From Coffea arabica (taxonomy: Eukaryota; Streptophyta; Magnoliopsida; Gentianales; Rubiaceae): DNA of 64,000 nt. Positions 21,061-34,153 of the stretch are shown piece after piece (position 1 is the first letter of the stretch; the number at the start of each line of letters is the position of its first letter). The stretch spans positions 19,936,525-20,000,524 of the forward strand of contig NC_092330.1 of assembly GCF_036785885.1 (NCBI RefSeq), given 5' to 3'. Position numbers and translations under genes: made by a program. Under the pieces are notes generated by a model. It was not told the DNA's origin and ran no database searches. It saw only the letters and a list, made by a program, of their open reading frames with translations.

Positions 21061-21471
21061 CCCTTTTTTGTTTCGAAATCCAAATTTTCCCTTCGTTCTT
21101 TATGCTGTAGTAATTTAGCTCCGTCGGAACGATTGCTTTATATTTTGCTTCTCATCGAAGCATGAAGGCGGATCTGAAGGCGCGAGACAAGTCAGGAACG
21201 GTACGGCTGGATCGAAGCCCGGATCGTCGGTCAAAGTTGTCGGCGCAAATGTATACGCGCAAGCGTGAAGGATCAATTTCAGGATAATTGAGAGTTGCGC
21301 GACGAGGGAAAAAAAATGGTGCAAATCAACAAGAAAAAAATGTAAAAGTAAATAAATAAAAGGATGAGGGGAAATTCTTGAATTGACGCTTAAAATGAAT
21401 TCGGGTCCAGAAAAGCCACACTGCTTCACGGGACGGGGCAGTTTAAAAGAATAAAGCGAAAGGAACATGGC

Positions 21472-22104
21472 GGGTGCGATCATACCAGCACTAATGCACC
21501 GGATCCCATCAGAACTCCGAAGTTAAGCGTGCTTGGGCGACAGTAGTACTAGGATGGGTGACCCTAGGCCTGTCAACGGGTCGGGTCTAGACCCGGATCC
21601 GGATCGGATCGCTGAAATTTTTTCGGGTATGGGTAGGGATTTAATTCCGTTATCCGGATCCGGATCCGTTTTTTCAAACAAAAAAATGGGTCGGATACGG
21701 AATATAGTATTCCGACCCGTATTAGACCCGGATCCGGATATAAATGATTTAATAATTTATAAAAAATATATATTATCAATATAATTTGATTAGGATGATG
21801 TATTTGAGTAAAATCAATTTGATTTATTTTCTTATTTGGTTTTTTCTTTGCATTAGTTAGAAATTAGTTTACAAATATATTTTTTTCTCTTTTTTGTTAG
21901 AAATTATAAATTTTGGCAAATTTGTTCGGGTAGACCCGACCCGGATCCGAGACTCGCCGGGTCCGGATCCGGAACACCGAATAAACGACCCGTCGGGTAA
22001 ACGGGTCGGCTCCGGGTCCGGGTCCGGAATAATGAATTCCGGCCCGGACCCGGCCCGTTGACACCCCTAGGTGACCCCCTGGGAAATCCTCGTGTTGCAC
22101 CCCT
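21472..22104 (+). pseudogene. 5S rRNA gene interrupted by hAT MITE (E2t)
   Basis: C46, C70 and A102. Same mixed element as at 12572; spacer B. Confidence 0.92.
21565..22069 (+). mobile_element. hAT-like MITE, subtype E2t, mixed right arm
   Basis: 505 bp; GGTGACCC at 21557-21564 and 22070-22077. Private AATAAACGACC. Confidence 0.9.
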
Positions 22105-22516
22105 CCCTTTTTTGTTTCGAAATCCAAATTTTCCCTTCGTTCTTTATGCTGTAGTAATTTAGCTCCGTCGGAACGATTGCTTTATATTTTGCTTCTCATC
22201 GAAGCATGAAGGCGGATCTGAAGGCGCGAGACAAGTCAGGAACGGTACGGCTGGATCGAAGCCCGGATCGTCGGTCAAAGTTGTCGGCGCAAATGTATAA
22301 GCGCAAGCGTGAAGGATCAATTTCAGGATAATTGAGAGTTGCGCGACGAGGGAAAAAAAAATGGTGCAAATCAACAAGAAAAAAATGTAAAAGTAAATAA
22401 ATAAAAGGATGAGGGGAAATTCTTGAATTGACGCTTAAAATGAATTCGGGTCCAGAAAAGCCACACTGCTTCACAGGACGGGGCAGTTTAAAAGAATAAA
22501 GCGAAAGGAACATGGC

Positions 22517-22636
22517 GGGTGCGATCATACCAGCACTAATGCACCGGATCCCATCAGAACTCCGAAGTTAAGCGTGCTTGGGCGAGAGTAGTACTAGGAT
22601 GGGTGACCCCCTGGGAAGTCCTCGTGTTGCACCCCT
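22517..22636 (+). rRNA. 5S ribosomal RNA, uninterrupted
   Basis: Consensus gene body with C at -1. Spacer A with TTCTTATCG. Confidence 0.96.
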
Positions 22637-23046
22637 CCCTTTTTTGTTTCGAAATCCAAATTTCCCCTTCGTTCTTTATGCTGTAGTAATTTAGCTCCGT
22701 CGGAACGATTGCTTTATATTTTGCTTCTTATCGAAGCATGAAGGCGGATCTGAAGGCGCGAGACAAGTCAGGAACGGTACGGCTGGATCGAAGCCCGGAT
22801 CGTCGGTCAAAGTTGTCGGCGCAAATGTATAAGCGCAAGCGTGAAGGATCAATTTCAGGATAATTGAGAGTTGTGCGACGAGGGAAAAAAAAGGTGCAAA
22901 GCAACAAGAAAAAAATATAAAAGTAAATAAATAAAAGGATGAGAGGAAATTCATGAATTGACGCTTAGAATGAATTCGGGTCCAGAAAAGCCAAACTGCT
23001 TCACAGGACGTGGCAGTTTAAAAGAATAAAGCGAAAGGAACATGGC

Positions 23047-23679
23047 GGGTGCGATCATACCAGCACTAATGCACCGGATCCCATCAGAACTTCGAAGTTA
23101 AGCGTGCTTGGGCGACAGTAGTACTAGGATGGGTGACCCTAGGCCGGTCAACGGGTCGGGTCTACACCCGGATCCGGATCGGATCCCTGAAATTTTTGCT
23201 GGTATGGGTAGGGATTTAATTCCGTTATCCGGATCCGGATCCGTTTTTTCAAACAAAAAAACGGGTCGGATACGGAATATAGTATTCCGACCCGTACTAG
23301 ACCCGGATCCGGATATAAATGATTTAATAATTTATAAAAAATATATATTATCAATATAATTTGATTAGGATGATGTATTTGAGTAAAATCAATTTGATTT
23401 ATTTTCTTATTTGGTTTTTTCTTTGCATTAGCTAGAAATTAGTTTACAAATATATCTTTTTCTCTTTTTTGTTAGAAATTATAAATTTTGGCAAATTTGT
23501 TCGGGTAGACCCGACCCGGATCCGAGACTCGCCGGGTCCGGATCCGGAACACCGAATAAAAGACCCGTCGGGTAAACGGGTCGGATCCGGGTCCGGGTCC
23601 GGAATAATGAATTCCGGCCCGGACCCGGCCCGTTGACACCCCTAGGTGACCCCCTGGGAAATCCTCGTGTTGCACCCCT
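23047..23679 (+). pseudogene. 5S rRNA gene interrupted by hAT MITE (E1v)
   Basis: T46, C70 and A102. Spacer A with ATGCATAAGC, ending GTGGCGG. Confidence 0.92.
23140..23644 (+). mobile_element. hAT-like MITE, subtype E1v
   Basis: 505 bp; GGTGACCC at 23132-23139 and 23645-23652. Confidence 0.9.
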
Positions 23680-24089
23680 CCCTTTTTTGTTTCGAAATCC
23701 AAATTTTCCCTTCGTTCTTTATGCTGTAGTAATTTAGCTCCGTCGGAACGATTGCTTTATATTTTGCTTCTCATCGAAGCATGAAGGCGGATCTGAAGGC
23801 GCGAGACAAGTCAGGAACGGTACGGCTGGATCGAAGCCCGGATCGTCGGTCAAAGTTGTCGGCGCAAATGCATAAGCGCAAGCGTGAAGGATCAATTTCA
23901 GGATAATTGAGAGTTGTGCGACGAGGGAAAAAAAAGGTGCAAAGCAACAAGAAAAAAATATAAAAGTAAATAAATAAAAGGATGAGAGGAAATTCATGAA
24001 TTGACGCTTAGAATGAATTCGGGTCCAGAAAAGCCAAACTGCTTCACAGGACGTGGCGGTTTAAAAGAATAAAGCGAAAGGAACATGGC

Positions 24090-24722
24090 GGGTGCGATCA
24101 TACCAGCACTAATGCACCGGATCCCATCAGAACTTCGAAGTTAAGCGTGCTTGGGCGACAGTAGTACTAGGATGGGTGACCCTAGGCCGGTCAACGGGTC
24201 GGGTCTACACCCGGATCCGGATCGGATCCCTGAAATTTTTGCGGGTATGGGTAGGGATTTAATTCCGTTATCCGGATCCGGATCCGTTTTTTCAAACAAA
24301 AAAACGGGTCGGATACGGAATATAGTATTCCGACCCGTATTAGACCCGGATCCGGATATAAATGATTTAATAATTTATAAAAAATATATATTATCAATAT
24401 AATTTGATTAGGATGATGTATTTGAGTAAAATCAATTTGATTTATTTTCTTATTTGGTTTTTTCTTTGCATTAGCTAGAAATTTGTTTACAAATATATCT
24501 TTTTCTCTTTTTTGTTAGAAATTATAAATTTCGGCAAATTTGTTCGGGTAGACCCGACCCGGATCCGAGACTCGCCGGGTCCGGATCCGGAACACCGAAT
24601 AAAAGACCCGTCGGGTAAACGGGTCGGATCCGGGTCCGGGTCCGGAATAATGAATTCCGGCCCGGACCCGGCCCGTTGACACCCCTAGGTGACCCCCTGG
24701 GAAATCCTCGTGTTGCACCCCT
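24090..24722 (+). pseudogene. 5S rRNA gene interrupted by hAT MITE (E1i)
   Basis: T46, C70 and A102. The right arm has GGATCCGGG, as in E1v, after a Q-like core; spacer A. Confidence 0.92.
24183..24687 (+). mobile_element. hAT-like MITE, subtype E1i, mixed
   Basis: 505 bp; GGTGACCC at 24175-24182 and 24688-24695. Confidence 0.9.
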
Positions 24723-25132
24723 CCCTTTTTTGTTTCGAAATCCAAATTTTCCCTTCGTTCTTTATGCTGTAGTAATTTAGCTCCGTCGGAACGATTGCTT
24801 TATATTTTGCTTCTCATCGAAGCATGAAGGCGGATCTGAAGGCGCGAGACAAGTCAGGAACGGTACGGCTGGATCGAAGCCCGGATCGTCGGTCAAAGTT
24901 GTCGGCGCAAATGCATAAGCGCAAGCGTGAAGGATCAATTTCAGGATAATTGAGAGTTGTGCGACGAGGGAAAAAAAAGGTGCAAAGCAACAAGAAAAAA
25001 ATATAAAAGTAAATAAATAAAAGGATGAGAGGAAATTCATGAATTGACGCTTAGAATGAATTCGGGTCCAGAAAAGCCAAACTGCTTCACAGGACGTGGC
25101 GGTTTAAAAGAATAAAGCGAAAGGAACATGGC

Positions 25133-25765
25133 GGGTGCGATCATACCAGCACTAATGCACCGGATCCCATCAGAACTTCGAAGTTAAGCGTGCTTGGGCG
25201 ACAGTAGTACTAGGATGGGTGACCCTAGGCCGGTCAACGGGTCGGGTCTACACCCGGATCCGGATCGGATCCCTGAAATTTTTGCTGGTATGGGTAGGGA
25301 TTTAATTCCGTTATCCGGATCCGGATCCGTTTTTTCAAACAAAAAAACGGGTCGGATACGGAATATAGTATTCCGACCCGTACTAGACCCGGATCCGGAT
25401 ATAAATGATTTAATAATTTATAAAAAATATATATTATCAATATAATTTGATTAGGATGATGTATTTGAGTAAAATCAATTTGATTTATTTTCTTATTTGG
25501 TTTTTTCTTTGCATTAGTTAGAAATTAGTTTACAAATATATTTTTTTCTCTTTTTTGTTAGAAATTATAAATTTTGGCAAATTTGTTCGGGTAGACCCGA
25601 CCCGGATCCGAGACTCGCCGGGTCCGGATCCGGAACACCGAATAAAAGACCCGTCGGGTAAACGGGTCGGCTCCGGGTCCGGGTCCGGAATAATGAATTC
25701 CGGCCCGGACCCGGCCCGTTGACACCCCTAGGTGACCCCCTGGGAAATCCTCGTGTTGCACCCCT
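25133..25765 (+). pseudogene. 5S rRNA gene interrupted by hAT MITE (E1v/E2 mosaic)
   Basis: T46, C70 and A102. Spacer B follows. Confidence 0.92.
25226..25730 (+). mobile_element. hAT-like MITE, mosaic of E1v and E2
   Basis: 505 bp; GGTGACCC at 25218-25225 and 25731-25738. The left arm is E1v, but the core has TTAGTTAG and ATATTTTTTT as in E2. Confidence 0.9.
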
Positions 25766-26177
25766 CCCTTTTTTGTTTCGAAATCCAAATTTTCCCTTCG
25801 TTCTTTATGCTGTAGTAATTTAGCTCCGTCGGAACGATTGCTTTATATTTTGCTTCTCATCGAAGCATGAAGGCGGATCTGAAGGCGCGAGACAAGTCAG
25901 GAACGGTACGGCTGGATCGAAGCCCGGATCGTCGGTCAAAGTTGTCGGCGCAAATGTATAAGCGCAAGCGTGAAGGATCAATTTCAGGATAATTGAGAGT
26001 TGCGCGACGAGGGAAAAAAAAATGGTGCAAATCAACAAGAAAAAAATGTAAAAGTAAATAAATAAAAGGATGAGGGGAAATTCTTGAATTGACGCTTAAA
26101 ATGAATTCGGGTCCAGAAAAGCCACACTGCTTCACAGGACGGGGCAGTTTAAAAGAATAAAGCGAAAGGAACATGGC

Positions 26178-26297
26178 GGGTGCGATCATACCAGCACTAA
26201 TGCACCGGATCCCATCAGAACTCCGAAGTTAAGCGTGCTTGGGCGAGAGTAGTACTAGGATGGGTGACCCCCTGGGAAGTCCTCGTGTTGCACCCCT
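26178..26297 (+). rRNA. 5S ribosomal RNA, uninterrupted
   Basis: Consensus gene body with C at -1. Spacer A with TTCTTATCG. Confidence 0.96.
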
Positions 26298-26707
26298 CCC
26301 TTTTTTGTTTCGAAATCCAAATTTCCCCTTCGTTCTTTATGCTGTAGTAATTTAGCTCCGTCGGAACGATTGCTTTATATTTTGCTTCTTATCGAAGCAT
26401 GAAGGCGGATCTGAAGGCGCGAGACAAGTCAGGAACGGTACGGCTGGATCGAAGCCCGGATCGTCGGTCAAAGTTGTCGGCGCAAATGTATAAGCGCAAG
26501 CGTGAAGGATCAATTTCAGGATAATTGAGAGTTGTGCGACGAGGGAAAAAAAAGGTGCAAAGCAACAAGAAAAAAATATAAAAGTAAATAAATAAAAGGA
26601 TGAGAGGAAATTCATGAATTGACGCTTAGAATGAATTCGGGTCCAGAAAAGCCAAACTGCTTCACAGGACGTGGCAGTTTAAAAGAATAAAGCGAAAGGA
26701 ACATGGC

Positions 26708-27340
26708 GGGTGCGATCATACCAGCACTAATGCACCGGATCCCATCAGAACTTCGAAGTTAAGCGTGCTTGGGCGACAGTAGTACTAGGATGGGTGACCC
26801 TAGGCCGGTCAACGGGTCGGGTCTACACCCGGATCCGGATCGGATCCCTGAAATTTTTGCTGGTATGGGTAGGGATTTAATTCCGTTATCCGGATCCGGA
26901 TCCGTTTTTTCAAACAAAAAAACGGGTCGGATACGGAATATAGTATTCCGACCCGTACTAGACCCGGATCCGGATATAAATGATTTAATAATTTATAAAA
27001 AATATATATTATCAATATAATTTGATTAGGATGATGTATTTGAGTAAAATCAATTTGATTTATTTTCTTATTTGGTTTTTTCTTTGCATTAGCTAGAAAT
27101 TAGTTTACAAATATATCTTTTTCTCTTTTTTGTTAGAAATTATAAATTTTGGCAAATTTGTTCGGGTAGACCCGACCCGGATCCGAGACTCGCCGGGTCC
27201 GGATCCGGAACACCGAATAAAAGACCCGTCGGGTAAACGGGTCGGATCCGGGTCCGGGTCCGGAATAATGAATTCCGGCCCGGACCCGGCCCGTTGACAC
27301 CCCTAGGTGACCCCCTGGGAAATCCTCGTGTTGCACCCCT
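26708..27340 (+). pseudogene. 5S rRNA gene interrupted by hAT MITE (E1v)
   Basis: T46, C70 and A102. Spacer A with ATGCATAAGC. Confidence 0.92.
26801..27305 (+). mobile_element. hAT-like MITE, subtype E1v
   Basis: 505 bp; GGTGACCC at 26793-26800 and 27306-27313. Confidence 0.9.
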
Positions 27341-27750
27341 CCCTTTTTTGTTTCGAAATCCAAATTTTCCCTTCGTTCTTTATGCTGTAGTAATTTAGCT
27401 CCGTCGGAACGATTGCTTTATATTTTGCTTCTCATCGAAGCATGAAGGCGGATCTGAAGGCGCGAGACAAGTCAGGAACGGTACGGCTGGATCGAAGCCC
27501 GGATCGTCGGTCAAAGTTGTCGGCGCAAATGCATAAGCGCAAGCGTGAAGGATCAATTTCAGGATAATTGAGAGTTGTGCGACGAGGGAAAAAAAAGGTG
27601 CAAAGCAACAAGAAAAAAATATAAAAGTAAATAAATAAAAGGATGAGAGGAAATTCATGAATTGACGCTTAGAATGAATTCGGGTCCAGAAAAGCCAAAC
27701 TGCTTCACAGGACGTGGCAGTTTAAAAGAATAAAGCGAAAGGAACATGGC

Positions 27751-28383
27751 GGGTGCGATCATACCAGCACTAATGCACCGGATCCCATCAGAACTTCGAA
27801 GTTAAGCGTGCTTGGGCGACAGTAGTACTAGGATGGGTGACCCTAGGCCGGTCAACGGGTCGGGTCTACACCCGGATCCGGATCGGATCCCTGAAATTTT
27901 TGCGGGTATGGGTAGGGATTTAATTCCGTTATCCGGATCCGGATCCGTTTTTTCAAACAAAAAAACGGGTCGGATACGGAATATAGTATTCCGACCCGTA
28001 TTAGACCCGGATCCGGATATAAATGATTTAATAATTTATAAAAAATATATATTATCAATATAATTTGATTAGGATGATGTATTTGAGTAAAATCAATTTG
28101 ATTTATTTTCTTATTTGGTTTTTTCTTTGCATTAGCTAGAAATTAGTTTACAAATATATCTTTTTCTCTTTTTTGTTAGAAATTATAAATTTTGGCAAAT
28201 TTGTTCGGGTAGACCCGACCCGGATCCGAGACTCGCCGGGTCCGGATCCGGAACACCGAATAAAAGACCCGTCGGGTAAACGGGTCGGCTCCGGGTCCGG
28301 GTCCGGAATAATGAATTCCGGCCCGGACCCGGCCCGTTGACACCCCTAGGTGACCCCCTGGGAAATCCTCGTGTTGCACCCCT
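27751..28383 (+). pseudogene. 5S rRNA gene interrupted by hAT MITE (E1i)
   Basis: T46, C70 and A102. Spacer B. Confidence 0.92.
27844..28348 (+). mobile_element. hAT-like MITE, subtype E1i
   Basis: 505 bp; GGTGACCC at 27836-27843 and 28349-28356. Confidence 0.9.
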
Positions 28384-28795
28384 CCCTTTTTTGTTTCGAA
28401 ATCCAAATTTTCCCTTCGTTCTTTATGCTGTAGTAATTTAGCTCCGTCGGAACGATTGCTTTATATTTTGCTTCTCATCGAAGCATGAAGGCGGATCTGA
28501 AGGCGCGAGACAAGTCAGGAACGGTACGGCTGGATCGAAGCCCGGATCGTCGGTCAAAGTTGTCGGCGCAAATGTATAAGCGCAAGCGTGAAGGATCAAT
28601 TTCAGGATAATTGAGAGTTGCGCGACGAGGGAAAAAAAAATGGTGCAAATCAACAAGAAAAAAATGTAAAAGTAAATAAATAAAAGGATGAGGGGAAATT
28701 CTTGAATTGACGCTTAAAATGAATTCGGGTCCAGAAAAGCCACACTGCTTCACAGGACGGGGCAGTTTAAAAGAATAAAGCGAAAGGAACATGGC

Positions 28796-28915
28796 GGGTG
28801 CGATCATACCAGCACTAATGCACCGGATCCCATCAGAACTCCGAAGTTAAGCGTGCTTGGGCGAGAGTAGTACTAGGATGGGTGACCCCCTGGGAAGTCC
28901 TCGTGTTGCACCCCT
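28796..28915 (+). rRNA. 5S ribosomal RNA, uninterrupted
   Basis: Consensus gene body with C at -1. Spacer A with TTCTTATCG and private CACAGTACG. Confidence 0.96.
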
Positions 28916-29325
28916 CCCTTTTTTGTTTCGAAATCCAAATTTCCCCTTCGTTCTTTATGCTGTAGTAATTTAGCTCCGTCGGAACGATTGCTTTATATTT
29001 TGCTTCTTATCGAAGCATGAAGGCGGATCTGAAGGCGCGAGACAAGTCAGGAACGGTACGGCTGGATCGAAGCCCGGATCGTCGGTCAAAGTTGTCGGCG
29101 CAAATGTATAAGCGCAAGCGTGAAGGATCAATTTCAGGATAATTGAGAGTTGTGCGACGAGGGAAAAAAAAGGTGCAAAGCAACAAGAAAAAAATATAAA
29201 AGTAAATAAATAAAAGGATGAGAGGAAATTCATGAATTGACGCTTAGAATGAATTCGGGTCCAGAAAAGCCAAACTGCTTCACAGTACGTGGCAGTTTAA
29301 AAGAATAAAGCGAAAGGAACATGGC

Positions 29326-29958
29326 GGGTGCGATCATACCAGCACTAATGCACCGGATCCCATCAGAACTTCGAAGTTAAGCGTGCTTGGGCGACAGTAG
29401 TACTAGGATGGGTGACCCTAGGCCGGTCAACGGGTCGGGTCTACACCCGGATCCGGATCGGATCCCTGAAATTTTTGCGGGTATGGGTAGGGATTTAATT
29501 CCGTTATCCGGATCCGGATCCGTTTTTTCAAACAAAAAAACGGGTCGGATACGGAATATAGTATTCCGACCCGTATTAGACCCGGATTCGGATATAAATG
29601 ATTTAATAATTTATAAAAAATATATATTATCAATATAATTTGATTAGGATGATGTATTTGAGTAAAATCAATTTGATTTATTTTCTTATTTGGTTTTTTC
29701 TTTGCATTAGCTAGAAATTAGTTTACAAATATATCTTTTTCTCTTTTTTGTTAGAAATTATAAATTTTGGCAAATTTGTTCGGGTAGACCCGACCCGGAT
29801 CCGAGACTCGCCGGGTCCGGATCCGGAACACCGAATAAAAGACCCGTCGGGTAAACGGGTCGGCTCCGGGTCCGGGTCCGGAATAATGAATTCCGGCCCG
29901 GACCCGGCCCGTTGACACCCCTAGGTGACCCCCTGGGAAATCCTCGTGTTGCACCCCT
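29326..29958 (+). pseudogene. 5S rRNA gene interrupted by hAT MITE (E1i)
   Basis: T46, C70 and A102. First member of the second higher-order block; spacer B. Confidence 0.92.
29419..29923 (+). mobile_element. hAT-like MITE, subtype E1i
   Basis: 505 bp; GGTGACCC at 29411-29418 and 29924-29931. Carries CCCGGATTCGG. Confidence 0.9.
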
Positions 29959-30370
29959 CCCTTTTTTGTTTCGAAATCCAAATTTTCCCTTCGTTCTTTA
30001 TGCTGTAGTAATTTAGCTCCGTCGGAACGATTGCTTTATATTTTGCTTCTCATCGAAGCATGAAGGCGGATCTGAAGGCGCGAGACAAGTCAGGAACGGT
30101 ACGGCTGGATCGAAGCCCGGATCGTCGGTCAAAGTTGTCGGCGCAAATGTATAAGCGCAAGCGTGAAGGATCAATTTCAGGATAATTGAGAGTTGCGCGA
30201 CGAGGGAAAAAAAAATGGTGCAAATCAACAAGAAAAAAATGTAAAAGTAAATAAATAAAAGGATGAGGGGAAATTCTTGAATTGACGCTTAAAATGAATT
30301 CGGGTCCAGAAAAGCCACACTGCTTCACAGGACGGGGCAGTTTAAAAGAATAAAGCGAAAGGAACATGGC

Positions 30371-30490
30371 GGGTGCGATCATACCAGCACTAATGCACCG
30401 GATCCCATCAGAACTCCGAAGTTAAGCGTGCTTGGGCGAGAGTAGTACTAGGATGGGTGACCCCCTGGGAAGTCCTCTTGTTGCACCCCT
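30371..30490 (+). rRNA. 5S ribosomal RNA, uninterrupted, G108T variant
   Basis: One change from consensus, G to T at 30478 (CCTCTTGTTGC; gene position 108), near the 3' strand of the closing region. Promoter boxes are unchanged and C is at -1. Spacer A with GCTTGATATT. Confidence 0.94.
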
Positions 30491-30900
30491 CCCTTTTTTG
30501 TTTCGAAATCCAAATTTCCCCTTCGTTCTTTATGCTGTAGTAATTTAGCTCCGTCGGAACGATTGCTTGATATTTTGCTTCTCATCGAAGCATGAAGGCG
30601 GATCTGAAGGCGCGAGACAAGTCAGGAACGGTACGGCTGGATCGAAGCCCGGATCGTCGGTCAAAGTTGTCGGCGCAAATGTATAAGCGCAAGCGTGAAG
30701 GATCAATTTCAGGATAATTGAGAGTTGTGCGACGAGGGAAAAAAAAGGTGCAAAGCAACAAGAAAAAAATATAAAAGTAAATAAATAAAAGGATGAGAGG
30801 AAATTCATGAATTGACGCTTAGAATGAATTCGGGTCCAGAAAAGCCAAACTGCTTCACAGGACGTGGCAGTTTAAAAGAATAAAGCGAAAGGAACATGGC

Positions 30901-31533
30901 GGGTGCGATCATACCAGCACTAATGCACCGGATCCCATCAGAACTCCGAAGTTAAGCGTGCTTGGGCGACAGTAGTACTAGGATGGGTGACCCTAGGCCT
31001 GTCAACGGGTCGGGTCTAGACCCGGATCCGGATCGGATCGCTGAAATTTTTTCGGGTATGGGTAGGGATTTAATTCCGTTATCCGGATCCGGATCCGTTT
31101 TTTCAAACAAAAAAACGGGTCGGATACGGAATATAGTATTCCGACCCGTATTAGACCCGGATCCGGATATAAATGATTTAATAATTTATAAAAAATATAT
31201 ATTATCAATATAATTTGATTAGGATGATGTATTTGAGTAAAATCAATTTGATTTATTTTCTTATTTGGTTTTTTCTTTGCATTAGTTAGAAATTAGTTTA
31301 CAAATATATTTTTTTCTCTTTTTTGTTAGAAATTATAAATTTTGGCAAATTTGTTCGGGTAGACCCGACCCGGATCCGAGACTCGCCGGGTCCGGATCCG
31401 GAACACAGAATAAAAGACCCGTCGGGTAAACGGGTCGGATCCGGGTCCGGGTCCGGAATAATGAATTCCGGCCCGGACCCGGCCCGTTGACACCCCTAGG
31501 TGACCCCCTGGGAAATCCTCGTGTTGCACCCCT
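30901..31533 (+). pseudogene. 5S rRNA gene interrupted by hAT MITE (E2)
   Basis: C46, C70 and A102. Spacer B with ATAAGTGCAAG, ending in ATAAAACG and T at -1 of the next gene. Confidence 0.92.
30994..31498 (+). mobile_element. hAT-like MITE, subtype E2
   Basis: 505 bp; GGTGACCC at 30986-30993 and 31499-31506. Confidence 0.9.
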
Positions 31534-31945
31534 CCCTTTTTTGTTTCGAAATCCAAATTTTCCCTTCGTTCTTTATGCTGTAGTAATTTAGCTCCGTCGG
31601 AACGATTGCTTTATATTTTGCTTCTCATCGAAGCATGAAGGCGGATCTGAAGGCGCGAGACAAGTCAGGAACGGTACGGCTGGATCGAAGCCCGGATCGT
31701 CGGTCAAAGTTGTCGGCGCAAATGTATAAGTGCAAGCGTGAAGGATCAATTTCAGGATAATTGAGAGTTGCGCGACGAGGGAAAAAAAAATGGTGCAAAT
31801 CAACAAGAAAAAAATGTAAAAGTAAATAAATAAAAGGATGAGGGGAAATTCTTGAATTGACGCTTAAAATGAATTCGGGTCCAGAAAAGCCACACTGCTT
31901 CACAGGACGGGGCAGTTTAAAAGAATAAAACGAAAGGAACATGGT

Positions 31946-32065
31946 GGGTGCGATCATACCAGCACTAATGCACCGGATCCCATCAGAACTCCGAAGTTAA
32001 GCGTGCTTGGGCGAGAGTAGTACTAGGATGGGTGACCCCCTGGGAAGTCCTCGTGTTGCACCCCT
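31946..32065 (+). rRNA. 5S ribosomal RNA, uninterrupted
   Basis: Consensus gene body. Upstream, base -1 is T and the GC near -16 is AC (ATAAAACG). Spacer A with TTCTTATCG and private GAAGCCGGG. Confidence 0.96.
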
Positions 32066-32475
32066 CCCTTTTTTGTTTCGAAATCCAAATTTCCCCTTCG
32101 TTCTTTATGCTGTAGTAATTTAGCTCCGTCGGAACGATTGCTTTATATTTTGCTTCTTATCGAAGCATGAAGGCGGATCTGAAGGCGCGAGACAAGTCAG
32201 GAACGGTACGGCTGGATCGAAGCCGGGATCGTCGGTCAAAGTTGTCGGCGCAAATGTATAAGCGCAAGCGTGAAGGATCAATTTCAGGATAATTGAGAGT
32301 TGTGCGACGAGGGAAAAAAAAGGTGCAAAGCAACAAGAAAAAAATATAAAAGTAAATAAATAAAAGGATGAGAGGAAATTCATGAATTGACGCTTAGAAT
32401 GAATTCGGGTCCAGAAAAGCCAAACTGCTTCACAGGACGTGGAAGTTTAAAAGAATAAAGCGAAAGGAACATGGC

Positions 32476-33108
32476 GGGTGCGATCATACCAGCACTAATG
32501 CACCGGATCCCATCAGAACTTCGAAGTTAAGCGTGCTTGGGCGACAGTAGTACTAGGATGGGTGACCCTAGGCCGGTCAACGGGTCGGGTCTACACCCGG
32601 ATCCGGATCGGATCCCTGAAATTTTTGCTGGTATGGGTAGGGATTTAATTCCGTTATTCGGATCCGGATCCGTTTTTTCAAACAAAAAAACGGGTCGGAT
32701 ACGGAATATAGTATTCCGACCCGTACTAGACCCGGATCCGGATATAAATGATTTAATAATTTATAAAAAATATATATTATCAATATAATTTGATTAGGAT
32801 GATGTATTTGAGTAAAATCAATTTGATTTATTTTCTTATTTGGTTTTTTCTTTGCATTAGCTAGAAATTAGTTTACAAATATATCTTTTTCTCTTTTTTG
32901 TTAGAAATTATAAATTTTGGCAAATTTGTTCGGGTAGACCCGACCCGGATCCGAGACTCGCCGGGTCCGGATCCGGAACACCGAATAAAAGACCCGTCGG
33001 GTAAACGGGTCGGCTCCGAGTCCGGGTCCGGAATAATGAATTCCGGCCCGGACCCGGCCCGTTGACACCCCTAGGTGACCTCCTGGGAAATCCTCGTGTT
33101 GCACCCCT
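32476..33108 (+). pseudogene. 5S rRNA gene interrupted by hAT MITE (E1v)
   Basis: T46, C70 and A102. Spacer B. Confidence 0.92.
32569..33073 (+). mobile_element. hAT-like MITE, subtype E1v
   Basis: 505 bp. The left duplication is GGTGACCC (32561-32568), but the right one is GGTGACCT (33074-33081). Private GTTATTCGG and GCTCCGAGTCC. Confidence 0.9.
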
Positions 33109-33520
33109 CCCTTTTTTGTTTCGAAATCCAAATTTTCCCTTCGTTCTTTATGCTGTAGTAATTTAGCTCCGTCGGAACGATTGCTTTATATTTTGCTTCT
33201 CATCGAAGCATGAAGGCGGATCTGAAGGCGCGAGACAAGTCAGGAACGGTACGGCTGGATCGAAGCCCGGTTCGTCGGTCAAAGTTGTCGGCGCAAATGT
33301 ATAAGCGCAAGCGTGAAGGATCAATTTCAGGATAATTGAGAGTTGCGCGACGAGGGAAAAAAAAATGGTGCAAATCAACAAGAAAAAAATGTAAAAGTAA
33401 ATAAATAAAAGGATGAGGGGAAATTCTTGAATTGACGCTTAAAATGAATTCGGGTCCAGAAAAGCCACACTGCTTCACAGGACGGGGCAGTTTAAAAGAA
33501 TAAAGCGAAAGGAACATGGC

Positions 33521-34153
33521 GGGTGCGATCATACCAGTACTAATGCACCGGATCCCATCAGAACTTCGAAGTTAAGCGTGCTTGGGCGACAGTAGTACTA
33601 GGATGGGTGACCCTAGGCCGGTCAACGGGTCGGGTCTACACCCGGATCCGGATCGGATCCCTGAAATTTTTGCGGGTATGGGTAGGGATTTAATTCCGTT
33701 ATCCGGATCCGGATCCGTTTTTTCAAACAAAAAAACGGGTCGGATACGGAATATAGTATTCCGACCCGTATTAGACCCGGATCCGGATATAAATGATTTA
33801 ATAATTTATAAAAAATATATATTATCAATATAATTTGATTAGGATGATGTATTTGAGTAAAATCAATTTGATTTATTTTCTTATTTGGTTTTTTCTTTGC
33901 ATTAGCTAGAAATTAGTTTACAAATATATCTTTTTCTCTTTTTTGTTAGAAATTATAAATTTTGGCAAATTTGTTCGGGTAGACCCGACCCGGATCCGAG
34001 ACTCGCCGGGTCCGGATCCGGAACACCGAATAAAAGATCCGTCGGGTAAACGGGTCGGCTCCGGGTCCGGGTCCGGAATAATGAATTCCGGCCCGGACCC
34101 GGCCCGTTGACACCCCTAGGTGACCCCCTGGGAAATCCTCGTGTTGCACCCCT
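33521..34153 (+). pseudogene. 5S rRNA gene interrupted by hAT MITE (E1i)
   Basis: T46, C70 and A102, plus C to T at gene position 18 (CCAGTACTAATG). Spacer A. Confidence 0.92.
33614..34118 (+). mobile_element. hAT-like MITE, subtype E1i
   Basis: 505 bp; GGTGACCC at 33606-33613 and 34119-34126. Private AAAAGATCCGTC. Confidence 0.9.

Larger units (their letters stand above)
29326..32475 (+). repeat. Higher-order repeat block, copy 2 (3150 bp)
   Basis: Same order, markers and length as at 3139-6288. Confidence 0.8.
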